DNA from: Torymus aiolomorphi
Lineage: Eukaryota > Arthropoda > Insecta > Hymenoptera > Torymidae
Assembly (NCBI GenBank): GCA_036365515.1
Contig: CM070876.1
Span: 132,396,394 to 132,460,393, forward strand
Length of the DNA stretch: 64,000 nucleotides
Direction: 5' to 3'
Part shown: one piece after another, positions 1 through 10,850 of the stretch
Layout of the letters: each line of letters begins with the position of its first letter
Position numbering within the stretch: the first letter of the stretch is position 1
Made by a program: the position numbers and the translations under genes
The notes under the pieces: generated by a model
The model's input: the letters and a program-made list of their open reading frames with translations, nothing else
Database searches by the model: none
What the model was told of the DNA's origin: nothing

Positions 1-103
1 ATGACGACGGTAACGAAGAGGCCTTGTAGTCCAGTGCGGATAGATTCTGGCAATTAATCGCCAAATTAACGTGGGTTTTAATTATATTATACATATTATT
101 TAG

Positions 104-563
104 CTGGCAACACAGCCTTGGACAACGGTGGCATCGGAGGCAACAATGGTGATCACTACTATCGAGAAGGCTACGAGAGCGATGACAAAAGTGATTACGA
201 TGACGGCGACCACGAAGCAAAAATGGCAGAAGTGAATGGAGAGATGAGGACACAGACGAAATCGACCAGGAAATCAACGGTGGCGATGAATACGGGAATG
301 TTCGCAAGGATGGTGGCGAGGGCTATGGAGATGTTGGCGAGAACGGAGATGAGGGCAATAACTACGGAGATATTGGCGGGAACGGCGACAGCGGTGACGA
401 CTACCAAGATGTTGGCGAGAACGGCTACAATGACGATGGAAATAATGGTATCGAGGGCGACGAGGAGGACGTCACTGTGGGTGATTCTCAGCCGTATGAG
501 TATATTTACAAAGATAAGTGTCCAATTTATCAATATTTAAAGACTGAAGAGCAAAATAAATAA
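104..563 (+). pseudogene. Terminal exon of an Asp/Gly-rich protein, frame-broken
   Basis: No recognised family. An open frame follows a possible splice acceptor (ttatttag at about 96-103) and reads Asp/Gly/Asn-rich protein (DNGGIGGNNGDHYY at the start). Near position 240 the Asp/Gly/Glu-rich reading jumps to the next frame and continues as low-complexity repeats of the type GDVGENGDEGNNYGD until a TAA at 561-563. The first frame instead turns into Met/Thr/Arg-rich junk, so I infer a one-base indel (real or a sequencing error) rather than two genes. The first bases of the window also read Asp/Gly-like, so an upstream exon may run off the left edge. AT-rich 3' sequence follows the stop. Function unknown; a structural or secreted low-complexity protein is one possibility. 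Confidence 0.45.
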
Positions 564-1294
564 TTTTCTTTCAGGATTTTTGTATTAAAAACATAATGTA
601 TTATAATATTTTCATGTTTAATTTTTAATATCTTAAAAGATAAGTTAGTTAAAATTGTTCTATTTGACATTATTTTTAAAATATAAATTTATGTTTTTAA
701 TATAAAAAATAACGTTTGCTTTAGTTTCTCATTAGTTTTTTTAAAGTCATCTTTTGAATTTATTTTACACTTGATTAATATTAATATTTAAGTAAAAATT
801 AAATGTACTTAAAAGAAACTAAAGCAGGCGTTGGAGGGGCAACAATAGCTGGATGTGCCTCACACAGTTAGGGCGAGGTCGGGGCCCTTTCTGACCTATG
901 CCGTTTATAAGTACTTACAGGCTAAGGAGCCACAAAAATAATTTTCTTTTTTTTCAGGATTTTTTATATGAAAAACATACATTATAATTTGTTCATGTGT
1001 AGTTTTTAATATGATAATTTTTGTCATAATTTAATTTGAAAATTCTTTTACTTTACGTTATTTGTTAAAGTATAAATGTATGTTTTTCATATAAAAAATA
1101 ACGTTTGCTTTAGTTTTTCGTAAGTATTTTTAAAGTTTAGATATATATTTTGAATATATTTTGCAGTAAATTCAAATTTTATTAGAAATTCATTGTATTT
1201 GAAAAAAAAAAAAACTAAAGCAAGCGTTGGAGGGGCAACAATAGCTGGATGTGCCTCAGACAGTTAGAGCGAGGTCGGGGCCCTTTCTGACCTA
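556..1294 (+). repeat. Tandem duplication (about 375 bp unit) with conserved GC-rich core
   Basis: Two copies lie head to tail. Each begins with an AT-rich stretch containing ttttctttcagga, then has a segment aacgtttgctttagttt, and ends with its inverted partner aaactaaagca followed by a GC-rich core. The cores (about 823-897 and 1219-1293) differ at only a few positions while the AT-rich parts have drifted. Each unit can form a stem of about 20 bp across a loop of about 90 bp. The pyrimidine run plus CAG at the start of each copy resembles a splice acceptor. What the cores do is unknown. Confidence 0.7.
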
Positions 1295-1487
1295 ACTTAA
1301 AAAATAATGTTACAGGATTCCAAGATATTGTGACAGGCAACGTTAGTTGCCTTTCAGATGTAAAATATATGATATGTTACAAGTGAATAATATTAATAGA
1401 CTATTTGTAAGTAGTTAATCAATGCTCATAATCAGTTCAAGTAACATAGCTAATCATTTTTATATTTTCAGAACATCAGAAATTAAG

Positions 1488-1707
1488 ATGACGGAGGCGA
1501 CAAAACAGAGTTGGACTTCAACTCAACCACCACCAGTCAAGAAATTGGCACTCAGAGATCGTGCGCAAGCTAAGTATAGTCGTTATCGGCGAGTTGAATG
1601 TCATCAAGTCATTCGCCACGCTAGATGATGTACGGAAAGATGGATAAGACCATGGGAGACATAAAGGGTCCGTCACCACTACCCTCGATAATAGCCTTCC
1701 CACGATA
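1488..1707 (+). other. Weak candidate host exon
   Basis: A strong-looking acceptor (atattttcag ending near 1471) precedes an ATG at 1488 and a short peptide that starts MTEATKQSWTSTQPPPVKK. A second frame over the same stretch reads SIVVIGELNVIKSFATLDD before a stop, so the frame is uncertain. A possible donor (gataagtata) lies near 1708. A second possible exon begins after ttatgttacag at about 3020 and reads VRELEDAIKAWSFYTG before a TAA at about 3085. If these pair, the foldback transposon at 1858-2940 sits in the intron between them. No family is recognised. Confidence 0.25.
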
Positions 1708-1857
1708 AGTATATTTTGTAAATAATTTTCAAAATAATTAATAATAATCTATCGAAAAACAATGATATCGATACATTTATAATTGAAAGCTATTATTGTT
1801 AACAATTAACTAGCTTCACTCTCTAATTTTTTTTTATTTTCTCTTAGAGAAAACTTA

Positions 1858-2940
1858 CCAGGAGAGTGTCAGGGATCCGGATCACGGATTCGGCTCAAAC
1901 TTTGGGATATATTTTTGGACGTACAAACATGCAGAAAGCTGCCATATTAGATCCTAACGCTCCAAAAACTCAAGTTATGGACATTATTTTCTTTATTTTG
2001 AAATAATCTTTTAAAGGTAATGTGTACTTACCGACAAATTTTAGAATGTATATTTCTTTTACAAATAATAATAGAATTACTAACAAAAAAAATTGAGTAT
2101 AGTATTTACATATACGGAGCGCCTGAAAGAGCTGTTTTTCCAAAAATTGACTAGAATTTATTTAATTAAATAAAAGCCGCAATGCCGATAAGTAGGGATC
2201 TGTATACTTCGAATTTTGCCAGTTTTAAAAAGTGTTTATCTCATGGAAATGCTGATAGAATCGCACAAAAAAAAATCTGAGCATAGTATTTACATACACG
2301 GAGCGCCTGAAAAAATTGCTTTTCCAAATAAACGTTCGAATGTTTATTAATTAAATAATGAAATTGGGTTGATTTTGAGGTTCACATCGCCTTAAAAAAG
2401 CCTCTTTTTCAAACAGTAACCATTTACTTTAGCAAAATTTGAAAAACTATTTCAAGAAGAAAATGAAACTAGTGAAAACAATCTTTCATTTGCTTTTTGG
2501 GATTGAAAAATATTGATTCGTTCCAAAGTTATAACCGTTTAAATTTAAGCAATAAAAATGCACTGATAAATGCCAAAAATTCGCTGTTTGAATTCATGCA
2601 TATTTTGGTGCATTTTTGTTGCTCAATTTTAAACTTTCATAACTTTGAAACGAATTAATATTTTTCAATTCCGAAGAAGGCAAATTCAAGATCGTTTTCT
2701 CTAGTTTTATTTTCTCTACTTGAAATTGTATTTAAGACTTTGCAAGATTAAATGCTTACGGTTTTAAGAAGAGACTTTTTTAAAAAGTTTCTTTTCAATA
2801 AAAAGGCAAATAATGTTCAAAACACGAGTTTTTTTTATCGTTAGGGTCTAATATTGCAGCTTTCTATATGTTTCTACGTTCAAAAACATATCCTAAAGTT
2901 TGAGCCGAATCCGTGATCCGGATTCCTGACACTCTCCTGG
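1858..2940. mobile_element. Foldback DNA transposon, TTA target duplication (PIF/Harbinger-like)
   Basis: The element starts CCAGGAGAGTGTCAGG and ends with the reverse complement. The terminal inverted repeats are about 125 bp and nearly identical. Both ends are flanked by TTA (1855-1857 and 2941-2943), which fits the TWA target preference of PIF/Harbinger elements. The interior is also folded: about 2440-2570 pairs with about 2600-2735. It also holds a direct repeat with the motif tacggagcgcctgaaa near 2115 and 2296. There is no transposase ORF, so it would depend on an autonomous partner. Assignment to PIF/Harbinger rests only on the target site. Confidence 0.75.
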
Positions 2941-3487
2941 TTAGTGATTTTTTATGATGGTTTTTTCGTTTTCGTTTTACAACTATAAATAGGTATCAAA
3001 TCACGATTCCTTATGTTACAGGTACGTGAATTAGAGGATGCGATCAAGGCATGGAGCTTTTACACGGGTTCGTCTTCATGGAACTAAGATTATATAGTGA
3101 AATACTATATTAAAAGATTGAATAATAAGGTAAATTTGTATTTTTACATGAAAACTTTATTCCTCAAATTTTCGTTCCTTTTATTGAATTATTTGTATCA
3201 TCCACTACCTATATATATTAATTTTAATTTACAGTGAGTACTAATTATTGATCTTCCCTAACGGAAACAAATTAATGCAGATAATAGTTAATATCCAAAA
3301 CATCACACGAAAACGGATGAAAGCTGAAGAACACACGGAAATTAATTATTTAAAAATATGGAAAGTGAGATAAAGCCAACAGTTATTTAGTTTTTTTTCT
3401 ATAATCAACAGTTTATTATTTATATTTATTTCTATATATTTAATTGTATAATTTTTCTAATGTAACGTTTTAATCTTTTGTTTTTAA

Positions 3488-4101
3488 GGCCATGTGAAAT
3501 ACCAGCACTTGAATTTTTTTATCGTATATTTAAACAAAAATTTTAGAAAAAACCGTTGATTTTCATGCCCTCCGGAATGCCATTAAGTACACCCTATTAA
3601 ATTTTCAAAGGATTCCATCTATTAGATTTTTCCAAAATCGATTTTGAAATGTTTGAGACTTTGTTTTGATTGATTACTAATTTCAATTACATGGCATATC
3701 GGCGTCTCAGGTGAGACCACGGCCATTAAAAGTTACTACTAATTTCAATTACGTTATTGGAAAAATCTAATGGATGGAATCATTTTTAAATTTAATTGAA
3801 AGAACGCTTTTTTTTAAATTTTTGTTTAAGGTGATGTGATATCCACACTATTACTCAATTCTGGGTTCCCGTTTTTCTCCTTCAATTTTAAACTTTTTGA
3901 TAAAAACTCTTTGACACGTTTTAAGTTTAATAAAGAACTATAACGTATCAAAGAGCTTTTTCCTTAAAATTAAAAATTGAATGAGAAAAATGGGAACCCA
4001 ATTTTGAGTAATAGCGTGGGTATCGCATCACCTTAAATACGATAAAAAAATTAAATTCAGGTACCGATAAGGTAGGGATCGTGTCGGTACTTCACATGGC
4101 C
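3488..4101. mobile_element. Foldback element with TTAA target duplication
   Basis: The termini read GGCCATGTGAA and its reverse complement, flanked on each side by TTAA (3484-3487 and 4102-4105). Outer arms (3488-3530 with about 4040-4101) and inner arms (about 3828-3910 with about 3945-4035) both pair, so the element is a nested palindrome. A further internal stretch around 3600 pairs with about 3760. It is non-coding. TTAA duplications are typical of piggyBac, but the termini do not begin CCC, so the superfamily is uncertain. Confidence 0.7.
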
Positions 4102-4269
4102 TTAATGTATATAAGTAATTTTATATGTATTGTATATTTGTATGTTATTTATACGTTCTGTATTGTTATTTAGTTAAATAAAAAAATTATTTATATAAAT
4201 TCGTTTATAAATTTAATTATTTCATTAATTATTATAAGCAGAAATTAAAAAAATATATAGAGAGCATCT

Positions 4270-4530
4270 AGGATTTCTATATGCAAGCATTTTGACAGCA
4301 TGCGTTCCATAACATGCGTGTCAGCAGCGTGCTGCCAACGTGCGAGCATTATTCCTATTCGAAAATTTATGAATGTATTGCAAAAATGACGGCATTATGT
4401 CGGCACGTTGAGAGCATCCGTGCTTTGTCACGCGTGCCGTCAACGTGCGGCACACTGCTGTCGCGCATGTCGCATGCGTGCCAGCATTTTGCCGCCATCG
4501 TGCTGCCACCTTGTTATCTGGGTAATTCAA
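4270..4530. repeat. GC-rich degenerate repeat of CATGCGTGCC-like motifs
   Basis: An island of higher GC in AT-rich surroundings contains many variants of gcatgcgtgcc, cgtgctgcca and acgtgcg on both strands. Short ORFs open on both strands here because of composition, not coding constraint. It may be a degraded inverted-repeat element; I could not define ends. Confidence 0.4.
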
Positions 4531-4807
4531 CAGGATTTGATTATACACAAAAATTTCAAATACATAAGTTGGGGATAACATTGAAAAAAACTTTTTTTTC
4601 TATTTAACGTTTTCATAAATAAAAATAAAAAAAATTTTATAATTTCGATATAAATTATGAAAACAATGTTTTTTAATTTTAAATATACCTGTAATCATGA
4701 TACTTATATTTAATGTTTCTATGTACATTTTAATCATATCAATTAGTACATATTAAATTTATATACATCACAGACTATATTTAAAAATGTATCTAAATAT
4801 ACTTATA

Positions 4808-5911
4808 CAAGGTGTCTCATTTTAATCACCCCAGGCAAATATCTTGAAAAGTAAGGGAGATGGAAAAAACTTTAAATATAAAAGTTGTAGGGTTCAAAGG
4901 GGGTCAGCTAATGGTAATAACGACCTCGACCTTGAACTCTATTTTCAATATTATTTCAAGGTCAAAGGGATTTTTTTAAATGGGGATCCCTACTTTTGAC
5001 CACGGAAATGGAAAGAGCGAAAAATTTTACGTTCAGAAAGGTCTGATATGTTGGAGTTTCAAAGTAATTTTAAGGTCAACCAGCCAATTTAATGAGGTCG
5101 ACCTGAGAATACCTTTAGAAAGGACAAAATTAACCTTGACGTTCGAGGTCAGTTTAAGGTAAGTCGATTTTATAAAATGAAACCCCTTATTTTTGACCCA
5201 TGAAATGGAAAGAGCGGTAGATTTTACATCCGAATATGACCTTGACCTCGACCTTGACCTCAACCGTGACCTGGAAGGTTATTTTAAGGTTTAGTGATTT
5301 TAAAAAAAAAACCCTTAATTGACCTCAAAGTACCAATTTTGATACCATATGACGATACATATCTGAACGTAAAATTTTCTTCTCTTTCCGTTTCCGAGGT
5401 AAAAAATAAGGGGATTTAAAAAAAATCGGCTTGAACTTAAAAATAACCTTCCAGATCACGGTTAAAGTCGAGGTCAATGTCATATTCGGACGGAAAACCT
5501 TCGCTCTTTCCATTTCCGGGGTCAAAAATAAGGGGTTCCATTTTAGAAAATCGACTTAGCTTAAAATTACCTTGAACGTCAAGGTAAATTTTGTACTTCC
5601 TAGAGGTATTTCCATATCGACCACATTAAATTGGTTGGTTGACCCTTAAATGTCTTTGAAACCCAAACATATCAGACCTTTCTGAACGTAAAATTTTCCG
5701 CTCTTTCCATTTCCGGGGTCAAAAGTAGGGATTCCCATTTAAAAAAATCACTTTGACCTTGAAATAACCTTGAAAATAGAGTTCAAGGTCAAGGTCATTG
5801 TTAACGTTAGCTGACCCCCTTCGAACCCTACAACTTTTGTATTTAAAGATTTTCTCCATCTCCCTTACTTTTCAAGATATTTGCCTGGGGCGATTAAAAT
5901 GAGACACCTTG
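4808..5911. mobile_element. Foldback element with TA target duplication
   Basis: Termini are CAAGGTGTCTCATTTTAATC and its reverse complement, flanked by TA (4806-4807 and 5912-5913). The two halves pair over most of their length: the stretch after 4808 with a tagggttcaaagggggtcagc segment matches the stretch before 5911. The interior is rich in gaccttgacc and ggaaatggaaagagc motifs in both orientations. No transposase is present. A TA duplication suggests a Tc1/mariner-type partner, but other families also use TA. Confidence 0.75.
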
Positions 5912-6046
5912 TACATGCAAAATTAAAACGCAAACCTTCTACAAAATAGAAGAAATAAATGTGTAAAAGTAAATGGACAATTTTTAATTAAACTTTACTG
6001 TAGATGTATTTATGTTTATTTTAATGATGAAAAGATAAATAAATTA

Positions 6047-6349
6047 TTACAATTTTTGCAATAATGAAAGTATAAGGTTCTTCTGATTGTGAGTTTCGGA
6101 AATTTCTAAATCGGAAATTCTATTACCCTGCCTAGCAATATCTAATCTCATCTCATTATTAATAACGTCTGAAAAATCCCGGTTAATTGTCCTCTGATCT
6201 TCCTTATCTTGCTCGGACTTAATTTCGAAATTTTTAAAATCTCTAATTAGTTGCCCAATCTCGGAATCGAGTTCGTTCGTGAAATTGACAATATTAATTA
6301 ACTCTTGCAATTGAGAGTCGTTGTTAAACGGGTTCACTAATACAACCAT
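6047..6349 (-). CDS. Small hypothetical coiled-coil protein (100 aa)
   Basis: No family recognised. The ORF runs from an ATG to a TAA and gives a charged, helical protein with heptad-like spacing of Leu/Ile/Phe (LQELINIVNFTNEL, then EIGQLIRDFKNFEI and NRISDLEI). There is no signal peptide, membrane segment or Cys cluster. AT-rich sequence surrounds it, and the next ORF upstream on the same strand is 6612-6959. The protein composition looks more like real coding than most ORFs nearby, but 100 codons in AT-rich DNA could still be chance. It may belong to an unrecognised mobile element or virus-derived insert together with its neighbour. Confidence 0.35.
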   Translation of the reverse strand: MVVLVNPFNNDSQLQELINIVNFTNELDSEIGQLIRDFKNFEIKSEQDKEDQRTINRDFSDVINNEMRLDIARQGNRISDLEISETHNQKNLILSLLQKL

Positions 6350-6509
6350 TTAAATTTAGTAAAAAGAAACTTTCAAAATATGAATTCTGAATTACTTAGA
6401 ATTTTAATAAAATAAGAAAACAGAGAAACTAAATAAGTATACGTTGCACAAAAAGTGCTATTTAAAAGCTAACAAATTTCCCTAATTGCTCTTACTTTTA
6501 CCATTTTCG

Positions 6510-6523
6510 ACCTATATAAAAGC
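6510..6523 (+). promoter_or_regulatory. TATA-box-like sequence
   Basis: The sequence cctatataaaagc is a near-perfect TATA box on the plus strand. No convincing plus-strand gene follows, so it may be fortuitous in AT-rich DNA. Confidence 0.2.
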
Positions 6524-6611
6524 AAATAAACTCACTAAAGGCAAACAAAGGAACCACATAAAATTTCACTGTTTTTTTTTTTTTTTTAAATTTATTTATA
6601 TATCTTTTAAA

Positions 6612-6959
6612 TTAAAAGTTTTCAAATATGCTTAACTTCTGGACTAATTTTTTTGAATTTAACTTTATCACAAAATTTTGCCTTACATATACTACAATAC
6701 CACGGATTGCTTCCGTGTTCACAAATATTTTCCACGATATATTGGCCCTTTTCTTCCAAAGTTTTGGGGCTAAATTTTCGCATGTAACAGATCTTGCTGG
6801 TAAAGGAGAATTTCCTTGGGCAAAGGGACCAACAGCGACAATGTTCGGGGTTGAGTGTTGTAACCTCGCAAGTTCTCGGGTTCGTCTGCCTTTCTTAGCT
6901 TTCTGCTGTTTTTTCGACAATTTTTTCCGTCGATTCTCGGTATAATAACCCTGCTCCAC
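6612..6959 (-). pseudogene. Basic hypothetical exon with an out-of-frame Cys-rich end
   Basis: No family recognised. On the minus strand the frame opens just after a possible splice acceptor (ttggtttattttag), so the first residues may be spliced in. The N-terminal part is very basic (ENRRKKLSKKQQKAKKGRR, a possible nuclear-localisation or nucleic-acid-binding segment). After about residue 60 a second frame looks more protein-like and contains EHGSNPWYCSICKAKFC, a CxxC-x4-C cluster that resembles half a zinc finger. This suggests a frameshift near 6790-6830. Downstream on the minus strand is a long A-run (a T-run on the plus strand near 6570-6588), which could be a poly(A) trace of a retrocopy. 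Confidence 0.35.
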
Positions 6960-7249
6960 TAAAATAAACCAAATATTCCCGGATTAAAATGGATTCAAAA
7001 TTTAATCAATTCAAAAACAAATGTACACACAGTATTCAAAACAAACTAAACGCAATTTATATGTAATTAAAACTTATTGCTTCTCTACCAATTTTAAACA
7101 TTTACGACAAGTTGAATCTACGAACAGCTCGTTAGCTGCCTCCGCAACATTAAGCAGGAGAAAAAACTATTAAATAACTTTCCAATTACAAAACGCCACT
7201 AAATTGATTTTTTTCAAATACCAAATTTACACATTAATTTAGTCAAGAG

Positions 7250-7640
7250 GCCGTTGCGCATAGTCATCTTCTTGTGGCTCACAATCAGAGGCTTTGGGGC
7301 TTTAACTAACAAAAATTATTTTTCGATTTATCAAAAGTTTACCGATAGGCCGTTGCGCATGATCACTTTCCTTAATGATTCAGAGGCTTTGGGGCATTGG
7401 CTTAACAAAATTATTTTTCAATTTACTAAAATTTTAACCGATAGGCCGTTGTGCATGATCACTTCTTGTGAATCAGAGGCTTTGGGGCATTGGCTTAACA
7501 AAATTATTTTTCAATTTACTAAAATTTTAACCGATAGGCCGTTGCGCATGATCACTTCTTGTGATTCAGAGGCTTTGGGGCATTGGCCTAACAAAATTAT
7601 TTTTCATATTAAAACACTTTCCACGACCAACCACTTTGCA
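7250..7640. repeat. Tandem repeat, period 93-99 bp, about 4 copies
   Basis: Units start at ccgttgygcat near 7251, 7350, 7446 and 7539 and contain tcagaggctttggggcattgg followed by an AT-rich part. The spacing shrinks along the array (99, 96, 93 bp), all multiples of three, so one plus-strand frame stays open and would encode a repeated peptide with EALGHWLNKIIFQFTKI. No start, domain or homologue supports real coding. Each unit carries the palindrome tgatca near atgatcactt. Confidence 0.7.
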
Positions 7641-7689
7641 ACCGCGATTTTTTTTTTTACCGTAAATTAAACAAAAAAAATATTTTTCG

Positions 7690-8880
7690 CGGCGCGTACG
7701 GACTCTTAAAACTACAGAGAAGGAAGAAAAGAAAGAAAAGGCTACTGTTTTTCCTAACGCAATTTGAGCAATTAGCCTATCCCTCCGGGGCCTCCAAAAA
7801 TTTTATGTCACGTATTTTGCGTGATAATTCTGATCTTTTCGGTTTTGCAGTTGCCTGCATTACACTGGGACAAGCAATGGCTAACTACTCCAAATTGACG
7901 TTAGGTTTTGGGAAAAACCACCTTAACTCTATTCCCTCAGTGTAGATGAGTTAGATTCCCGATCCTTGCTCTTCCGTTTCTTAGGAGGCCGAATGCGAAA
8001 TTCTAACTCACTCACTGCTCTGATCCGTCGACTTTAAGAGGCCGAATGCAGAGTTAGCTAGTCTAGGGGACAGTTGATCCTGTTGTCTCCAACAGAAGAA
8101 TTCAACGTCCCGGAATTAGGATAGGTGAGGGTGAGGTATAAAAGAAAATAGCAAGAGACAGAGATGTTTATATTTGAAAAAACTTACTTTTTATTTGCCC
8201 TTAGTCGACTCCCCTTTTCCAATTTTCAATATTTAAATTACAAGAAACGGAGCTTTGCACGCTCTTTCAAGAAAAAAGAAGTTAACAGGCCCGTAGTGGT
8301 GGTGATGGCAGTGATGTTCTCGATGTTCTGTCCTGCTGGATGGTGGTGGCAGACTGTCCCTTGGTTGATCGTGTTCCGTCTTGCTGGATGGTGGTGGCAG
8401 ACTGACCTCCGGGGTCGCGTCATTCCCTTTTTGTCGCCTCGGGGGTAATGGGCGTGGAAAACTGCTTTTCCTTAAAAAGCTGCGGTATCAAATCAGGACT
8501 CTCGGCGTCAGCGTCTTGTCGAATCAGCGATGATGCGTGCGGCGGTGGCTGTGGTATTTTTAACTGTTCCTATGTTTCAATGTTGAGCGACGTGAAGATT
8601 GTGGGAAAACGGGGCCCAATGATGTGGGGGCGATCTCCCTTCCAAGCGCCACAGTTTCGTCAAGCGGAGTGAACCCTATGCTCTAACACAGAGAGCGGGC
8701 GCTCATCCCTTCTCTAGGGTGTTTTCCGGCGGCTCGTATCCTTCTTCAAGAGCGAGAGAGAACGCTATACTGTGCGACGAAGAAGGAAGATGAGAGAGAG
8801 AAAATATGTTCCTATCTCTCTCACTCTACGCTTTCTTGGAGAGTTTTCTTGACAAATTTTACGTTTTATAAAAACTATTG
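7690..8880. other. Unassigned moderately GC-rich stretch
   Basis: No convincing gene. It holds a short direct repeat of gctggatggtggtggcagac (two copies about 48 bp apart near 8335 and 8383), two copies of gaggccgaatgc near 7986 and 8040, and an imperfect hairpin ggggacagttgatcctgttgtctcc at about 8068-8092 (its two ends pair). It could be the regulatory end of a degraded element together with 6047-7640. Confidence 0.3.
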
Positions 8881-10179
8881 AAAACCGAAGTTTTATAAAA
8901 TAATCATTACATTACTTTATTAGATGTTACCTTAACATGGTATTACAAATTTAAACGGTGATTTTACAGTGAATACAATCGGAATTATGGCTAAATTAAA
9001 AATTGTTAAACATAATAACTAGTTTTACAGAAAGATAATTAATATAAGTTTACAAAAATGTTAGGCGCTGTTAAAGATCGTAAAATTAAACAATTAAACT
9101 TAAAGTCATACAAGTGTCTCCAAAATTATTGTAACTATCGCTGTTATTTATTAATTACATATGTTTTACTTAATATTATTGCATTAACATAAAAGATTTC
9201 GTTCAAGGTTACATAAAATATTGTTTCGGATTACCTCCAATTATAAAACTTATAAATTATATATTTATTTGCCACTTAATTAGATAATCATTTCTTCAAG
9301 CCTCAAATGTGAAATGAAAAATGAAATTATTGTAGAATAAAATTATTAAGATTTTCAGAAGAGAAAATCATTAATAAATTAATGAGGTGTATATAAACAA
9401 CTATATAAAAATAAAAATCTTGAATTGAAATTTATGTTATAGAAAACTATAGAGAAAAATTATTGCAGGTGAGCTGTATTGTTAGAAATTAAAAATCTAA
9501 AATAATTAAATAATTATAGGCTTTACAAGTTCTAAAATTGGAAATAATATTTTGTCGCGGTGTAAAGAAAACGAAAAGGTTTTCTTAAAAAGTTCGTTCC
9601 GACGGTTGTAAGTTCTACGCAGCGTCCTAAGGGGAGATAAGATTTTCCAGATGTGCGGTACGGCGAGTACATCTATTACTAACTATGGGAATTGCAACTC
9701 CTTGAGAGGATCATAAAATATCTTACGCGATTCCATGAAAAATAAAACATTATAAATTATTATTATTAACAGTAAGAAAAACGTTTGTCGATTTTCCAAT
9801 TTTGAATAAGCGACTACGCATAGGAGTTTTATGACTCTCTCCTTCTCGCTATCTTGTTTGGCTTTCCCAAGTGCGTTCAGATGGTTTTTCAGCGTGGGAA
9901 AGAAAGTGAGCGGGGGGGCCCGCGATTCCGAGAGTGTCAAGTCGTAAAATATTTTTTCTGCATAGCTTTCGACTATGTCCTCTCCGTTCTCGGCGGAAAC
10001 CCTCTGTTTGAAAACGCGACTCTGGGTTTCCTCAACGATAAAACGCGGAGAGAATTTTCAAAACGTCGGTGCTCAACCTATTTTCTTTATAAGAGAACAG
10101 AAGGTTCTCATATTAGACTACAATATATTTGTTTTTTTTTATTATAAAGAAAATAAGCTATTAAGCATCCGCCGTCACA
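8881..10179. other. AT-rich sequence, no gene seen
   Basis: Mostly AT-rich with scattered short ORFs on both strands and no supported splice structure. A small GC-richer patch around 9540-10080 gives overlapping ORFs in both directions but no recognisable domain. Confidence 0.4.
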
Positions 10180-10833
10180 GTTGAAACAGCAGTTTTCGAA
10201 TTTTTAACTTTCAAATAATGTTCAATTAATTTAATAATCCAGTAGTAAGTACATATAACAAATATACATTAGAGGGAACATAAAACAATTTTTTTTTCAA
10301 ACGAATTCAGGCAATAGTTACTATGATATTGTTAAAGTTAAATACAAAAAGTTCAATAAGTTACCTAATTTTTTTTCATTCTTATCTGATCTTAACGAAA
10401 TAAAGCTTATTTTGTTCGTTAAGAAATTTTAGGGGGAGTATCGATGGGAAAATTTATAATACAAGTTACCAGTACGGCGAAATATCAATTCGTTTAAGAA
10501 AAGTGAGTCAAGTTTTAATAAACAAATTGATATTACGTCGTATTGGTAACTCGTATCATAAATTTTCCCGTCGATACTCCCTCTCAAATTTTTTAACGAA
10601 CAAAATAAGCTTTATTTCGTTAAGATTGGATAAGAAACAAAAAAAATTATGTAACTTATTGAAGTTTTTGTCTTTAATTTTAACAATATCATGGTAACTA
10701 TTGCCTGAATTCGTTTCAAAAATTTTTTTTTATGTTCCTTCTAGTGTATATTTGTTATATGTACTTACTTTTGGATTATTAAATTAATTAAACATTATTT
10801 AAAAGTTAAAAATTCGAAAACTGCTATTTCGAC
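10180..10833. mobile_element. Near-perfect palindrome (about 320 bp arms)
   Basis: The left arm starts GTTGAAACAGCAGTTTTCGAA and the right arm ends with its near-complement. The arms pair almost base for base to a loop of about 20 bp around 10506. Matching landmarks include agggggagtatcgatggg with the complementary stretch near 10575, and ttaacgaacaaaataagctt in both orientations. It is non-coding; the ORF that crosses the loop is a by-product. I see no clear target duplication. Confidence 0.8.
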
Positions 10834-10850
10834 CAAGAGAACGTCCTTAA

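Noticed and set aside
823..897. tRNA or small nuclear RNA gene in the GC-rich core
   Set aside because: No internal A/B boxes, Sm site or cloverleaf could be drawn; left as an unexplained conserved core.
5230..5272. Coding significance of gaccttgacc repeats
   Set aside because: They lie inside a foldback element and occur in both orientations.
6628..6945. Plus-strand 105-aa ORF
   Set aside because: Antisense to 6612-6959; composition (Phe/Leu) is typical of a reverse frame.
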